Assembly: GCA_003501335.1 (NCBI GenBank) | Contig: DNPQ01000549.1 | Coordinates: 1-9,116 of the forward strand | Direction of reading: 5' to 3' | DNA: 9,116 nucleotides | DNA from: Bacillota bacterium | GTDB taxonomy: Bacteria > Bacillota > UBA4882 > UBA8346 | Shown here: in pieces, positions 6,401 through 9,116 of the stretch | Layout of the letters: every line of letters starts with the position of its first letter | How positions within the stretch are numbered: the first letter of the stretch is position 1 | Made by a program: the position numbers and the translations under genes | Notes under the pieces: model-generated | The model's input: only the letters and a program-made list of their open reading frames with translations | Told to the model about the DNA's origin: nothing | The model's database searches: none

Positions 6401-7379
6401 TATATTGCTCCGGTTTATAGATTTGTAAGTTCTCCTTCAGCCAATCAATGGTTATCGTTAAACCTTCTTCTAATGTGTAACAGGGTTTCCAGTCGGTTAA
6501 GCGCTGGATTTTCCCGTGGTCACAAACCAGTCTTTCAACCTCACTTTTCCCAGGTCTGATTCGGTGTTGATCCTGCTTTATATGGACCTCGGTCTGAAGC
6601 AACTTGGCAATCAGCTTTGCCAAATCTCCAATTGAAATCTCCGTCCCTGAGCCAACATTAATTATCTCACCTAAGATATCGTCATTTTCTGCTATTTTAA
6701 TAAATCCTTTTACGGTATCGAGTACGAAATTCAAATCCCGAGTCGGCGCCAAATTCCCTAAAGTAATTTCTTTTTGACCGCTAAGGATTTGGGTAATAAT
6801 CGTTGGAATAACGGCTCGCGCCGATTGCCGCGGTCCATAGGTATTAAAGGGTCTAGCCACCACAACCGGCAAGTTGAAAGCATGATAAAAACTGAGTGCC
6901 AAATTATCGGCCCCAATCTTCGTGGCCGAGTATGGTGATTGGGGCTGTAGCGGGTGTTCCTCATTAATGGGAACATAACGGGCCGTTCCGTAAACCTCAC
7001 TGGTGGAAGTCTGAATAACTCGTTCCACTCCTAGTTCCCGTGCAGCCTGCAACACATTGTATGTGCCCTCAATATTGGTTTTGATATAGGCAAGAGGAGA
7101 TTGATAGGAGTAAGGTATCCCAATCAATGCCGCTAAATGAAAAACGATTTGGGCATCTTTAACGGCTGCTTTCACACTATCATAATCGCGGATGTCTCCT
7201 GAAATCACCGTAATATCCTTTTTCCGCGGTGAACTCTCCAGCCAGCCCCAACTACTTTTGGAATTATATCGCACAAAAGCGCTCACACTCGCTCCAGCCT
7301 CCACAAGCTGTTCCGCTAAATGGGAACCGATAAAACCGGCAGCACCCGTTACTAAAATTTTTTTCCCCTGGATATTCAT
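6393..7379 (-). CDS. legB: NAD-dependent nucleotide-sugar 4,6-dehydratase (extended SDR family)
   Basis: First committed step of the legionaminic branch: oxidation at C4 and loss of water from C5/C6 of GDP-N-acetylglucosamine to give the 4-keto-6-deoxy sugar. The 328-residue protein is an extended short-chain dehydrogenase/reductase. The Rossmann motif GAAGFIG is at 12-18, DI at 62-63 is in the usual adenine-contact position, HLAAL lies at 81-85, TSTSEVYG at 124-131 holds the catalytic Ser/Thr plus the Glu expected of dehydratases, and YSATK at 150-154 is the YxxxK pair. RPFNTYGP, near 177-184, is typical of the dehydratase and epimerase group. The ATG at 7379 overlaps the upstream glycosyltransferase stop by 4 nt (ATGA), with TGGAGG at 7390-7385. 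Other sugar-nucleotide dehydratases or epimerases share this fold. Assignment as LegB depends on the following legC, legG, legI and legH genes. Confidence 0.92.
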   Translation of the reverse strand: MNIQGKKILVTGAAGFIGSHLAEQLVEAGASVSAFVRYNSKSSWGWLESSPRKKDITVISGDIRDYDSVKAAVKDAQIVFHLAALIGIPYSYQSPLAYIKTNIEGTYNVLQAARELGVERVIQTSTSEVYGTARYVPINEEHPLQPQSPYSATKIGADNLALSFYHAFNLPVVVARPFNTYGPRQSARAVIPTIITQILSGQKEITLGNLAPTRDLNFVLDTVKGFIKIAENDDILGEIINVGSGTEISIGDLAKLIAKLLQTEVHIKQDQHRIRPGKSEVERLVCDHGKIQRLTDWKPCYTLEEGLTITIDWLKENLQIYKPEQYNV

Positions 7380-9116
7380 TGTAGCCTCCAGAATTTTTCA
7401 ATAATCGAACCCATATTAAAGTTCTCCAAAACATGGCTTTGCAGTTCCCGGGCTCGTTTTTGGCGCTCATCGGGATGAGTCAGGAAATAATTCAGTTTTT
7501 CAAATAACTCCGTTCTGGAACTATAACATTCCAGCAATTCGCCAAAAGGCTCCCAAACTGATTCTACAGGGTTTAAACTCGGCGATTTCCTTATTAAAAA
7601 GAAGCCTCCGTAAGCGATTCCCTGAATCAAATCCGGTTGCATCAAAGATTTATTTTTTAAACGACCGCCTAGATATAAGTTAACCTTACTTTGGAGAATC
7701 AAATTCCGGTATTCTTCCGGATGACTGAAAAAATTGATTTCACCTTTAAAAAAGTTTTTATATGTTGGATCTTGATCCCATCCACTCCCATAAATACCTA
7801 TCCTCTTGTCCTTAAAGACATCCACTACCCATTTAACCTGTATCCGCTTGAAGATTAAATTTTCAAATTCTGTTTTCACAAATCCAGCCAAAAATTTTAG
7901 TTCATCACTGCTTAAATTGATCTGATATCTTTGAAGATTTTCAGACAGCATTTTTTCATAACCAGCCGCATCCATTGGCCTTAGTTCTTCTTGATTTAAA
8001 CCGGCGTAGACTTGAAAATATAGTGTTCTCAAGGCTGCCATTATATTGGGCAATGAACCGGTGTGAGTTTTCATAAAAATAATTCCATGAATAACCGTTG
8101 CCAAATCATTAATTACTATTTCCAGATCATCTAAGTCCGTAATAATACCAATTTCTTCTTCCGGCCATTCAGAGACGGAAGTGGTCTTTATATTTGGAAA
8201 TACTGGCAAATGGACCCCGTGAATTTGTTCCGGCCGATAGCCCTGTTTCAATAAATTATTTTTAACATTTAAATTACCGGTCATCAGAAGAATTTGATTC
8301 GGGCAATGGGCCTCTAACGTCTTATTTAATTGCTTTTCCTGTAATAGCCAACTTATAAAGGGTACCGCCAACGAATTAAATGCCGCGAACTCTTCTTGGA
8401 CACCCAAAAAATTAATGACCAGATCGGGGCGAAAGGAAGCCATGGCTTTGATATCGTAATACGGAGTAAAATTTTGAAAGGTAGAGCTTTCAATATGAAG
8501 CAGGCATTCAAAACCATTTTCAACCAAATAATCCTCCAGAACCTGTCCATAGTAATGGAGAGCCGCTTCTTTTTTACTGGTAACAATCAATATTTTTCGG
8601 GGTTGAAGATTCGGTGTCAAACAAGCCGTCCGGTAATAATTCCCCAATTCAAACAGGCCCTGATGAAATGTAAAATCCTTAGCTTGCTTTATTTTCAACA
8701 AGGATTTCGTAAAGCTTTCAGCATCAGTACCATAAAACGAGTTCGGCCAAGGAGCATCTTCCTTCATAAAAATATCAGTGATTCCTCCCGAAGACGCAAT
8801 AAAATAATGAATGTTCTGCCAGCTCTTAAGTTTGTCGAACTCAAACAATTGGGTTAAAAAACACCAATTTTCCAAGCTGTCTTCAATGAAATAAATCGGA
8901 ATTTGGCTGACTTGCCGCCTCGTCTTCGGGTCTGGAATCCGTTCCAAAGCCTCCACCAGATGTTCAAAAATCTTAGTATTATCGGTATTGTATACCGCTA
9001 AACAATCTTCTAAAGTGAGCTTAATATCAATCTCCCCGGCATGGTTGACTCCGGCCAAGATTTGGTCCGAACCCCTATCATATACATATTCGCCGCTTAA
9101 AAAGCGGCATACTTTA
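7376..9116 (-). CDS. Large CgeB-like glycosyltransferase, 5' end outside the window
   Basis: The frame is open from 7376 to the window edge, so the true start is upstream. A TTG at 9058 would give 560 residues, but 19 further in-frame codons precede it without a stop, reading as ordinary protein, and its only purine-rich site (AGGGG) is about 13 nt away. Numbered from that TTG: 1-150 is an unassigned, mostly helical region; about 155-290 is Rossmann-like (KILIVTS at 155-161, FRPDLVINFLG at 209-219, VPFISWL at 232-238); about 310-410 is largely helical; and 418-560 resembles the second GT-B domain of CgeB/YkvP-type transferases (GIYGSGW at 421-427, VNLYLGG at 459-465, AYGGFFLI at 482-489). No signal peptide or membrane segment is visible. 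Translational coupling to legB suggests a role in glycan transfer to flagellin, but the donor sugar is unknown. The usual 'RxFEA' motif is altered. Confidence 0.75.
   Translation of the reverse strand, partial: KVCRFLSGEYVYDRGSDQILAGVNHAGEIDIKLTLEDCLAVYNTDNTKIFEHLVEALERIPDPKTRRQVSQIPIYFIEDSLENWCFLTQLFEFDKLKSWQNIHYFIASSGGITDIFMKEDAPWPNSFYGTDAESFTKSLLKIKQAKDFTFHQGLFELGNYYRTACLTPNLQPRKILIVTSKKEAALHYYGQVLEDYLVENGFECLLHIESSTFQNFTPYYDIKAMASFRPDLVINFLGVQEEFAAFNSLAVPFISWLLQEKQLNKTLEAHCPNQILLMTGNLNVKNNLLKQGYRPEQIHGVHLPVFPNIKTTSVSEWPEEEIGIITDLDDLEIVINDLATVIHGIIFMKTHTGSLPNIMAALRTLYFQVYAGLNQEELRPMDAAGYEKMLSENLQRYQINLSSDELKFLAGFVKTEFENLIFKRIQVKWVVDVFKDKRIGIYGSGWDQDPTYKNFFKGEINFFSHPEEYRNLILQSKVNLYLGGRLKNKSLMQPDLIQGIAYGGFFLIRKSPSLNPVESVWEPFGELLECYSSRTELFEKLNYFLTHPDERQKRARELQSHVLENFNMGSIIEKFWRLQ
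9092..9108. repeat. Short perfect inverted repeat inside the glycosyltransferase reading frame
   Basis: GCCGCTT and AAGCGGC form 7-bp perfect arms around a 3-nt AAA (TTT on the minus strand) spacer. It lies in the open frame near the window edge and is not followed by a T-tract on either strand, so it does not look like an intrinsic terminator. It may be chance. Confidence 0.4.

Noticed and set aside
627..7379. Pseudaminic acid or N-acetylneuraminic acid pathway
   Set aside because: Pseudaminic synthesis would need a PseG-type hydrolase rather than the NeuC-type epimerase found, and plain neuraminic acid synthesis would not need the dehydratase, aminotransferase and PglD-like acetyltransferase.
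8396..8857. Open frame of 153 codons on the plus strand within the glycosyltransferase
   Set aside because: It is the longest plus-strand frame but lies fully antisense to a long coherent protein, and its composition looks random. No plus-strand gene in the window is convincing.
1..9116. CRISPR arrays, tRNA or rRNA genes, insertion sequences, toxin-antitoxin or phage-defence genes
   Set aside because: No direct repeat array, RNA gene signature, transposase or terminal inverted repeats were seen; the coding space is filled by flagellar and sugar genes.

Overview
This window reads as a flagellin-glycosylation island joined to late flagellar genes. Every gene supported here lies on the minus strand, so transcription runs from position 9116 towards position 1. 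In that order the genes are: a large CgeB-like glycosyltransferase (its 5' end lies beyond the window), legB, legC, legG, legI, legH, a ptmE-type nucleotidyltransferase with CBS domains, legF, then flaG and the first 46 codons of fliD. The moderate-to-low G+C, strong AGGAGG-type ribosome binding sites and the flaG-fliD order suggest a motile Gram-positive bacterium of the Bacillota (Clostridia or a relative). That placement is inference; no ribosomal or other phylogenetic marker is present.

Positions 627-7379 hold seven consecutive genes matching the GDP-linked route to CMP-N,N'-diacetyllegionaminic acid (or a close N-acyl variant) known from Campylobacter jejuni. PtmE would make the GDP-activated glucosamine precursor. 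LegB (4,6-dehydratase), LegC (PLP aminotransferase) and LegH (PglD-like N-acetyltransferase) would make the GDP-diacetamido sugar. LegG (NeuC-type hydrolysing 2-epimerase) would release the free 6-deoxy mannosamine derivative, LegI (NeuB-type synthase) would condense it with phosphoenolpyruvate, and LegF would activate the product with CTP. The NeuC-type epimerase, in place of a PseG-type hydrolase, argues for legionaminic rather than pseudaminic acid. The genes are packed with overlaps of 4 to 11 nt or gaps of at most 17 nt, so they look like one translationally coupled operon.

Positions 7376-9116 encode a long protein with a C-terminal GT-B type glycosyltransferase domain. It is coupled to legB by an ATGA overlap and is a reasonable candidate for modifying flagellin, but its donor and acceptor cannot be read from the sequence. 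No Maf-type (DUF115) sialic-acid transferase and no flagellin gene is inside the window.

A 109-nt gap (518-626) separates the sugar genes from flaG. It has an AT-rich 8-bp hairpin starting at the legF stop codon but no convincing promoter. FlaG and the FliD filament cap follow, 27 nt apart. The layout fits sugar synthesis co-located with the filament it decorates. Three start codons differ from the longest open frames: legF (GTG at 1325), legI (ATG at 4114) and legG (ATG at 5264).
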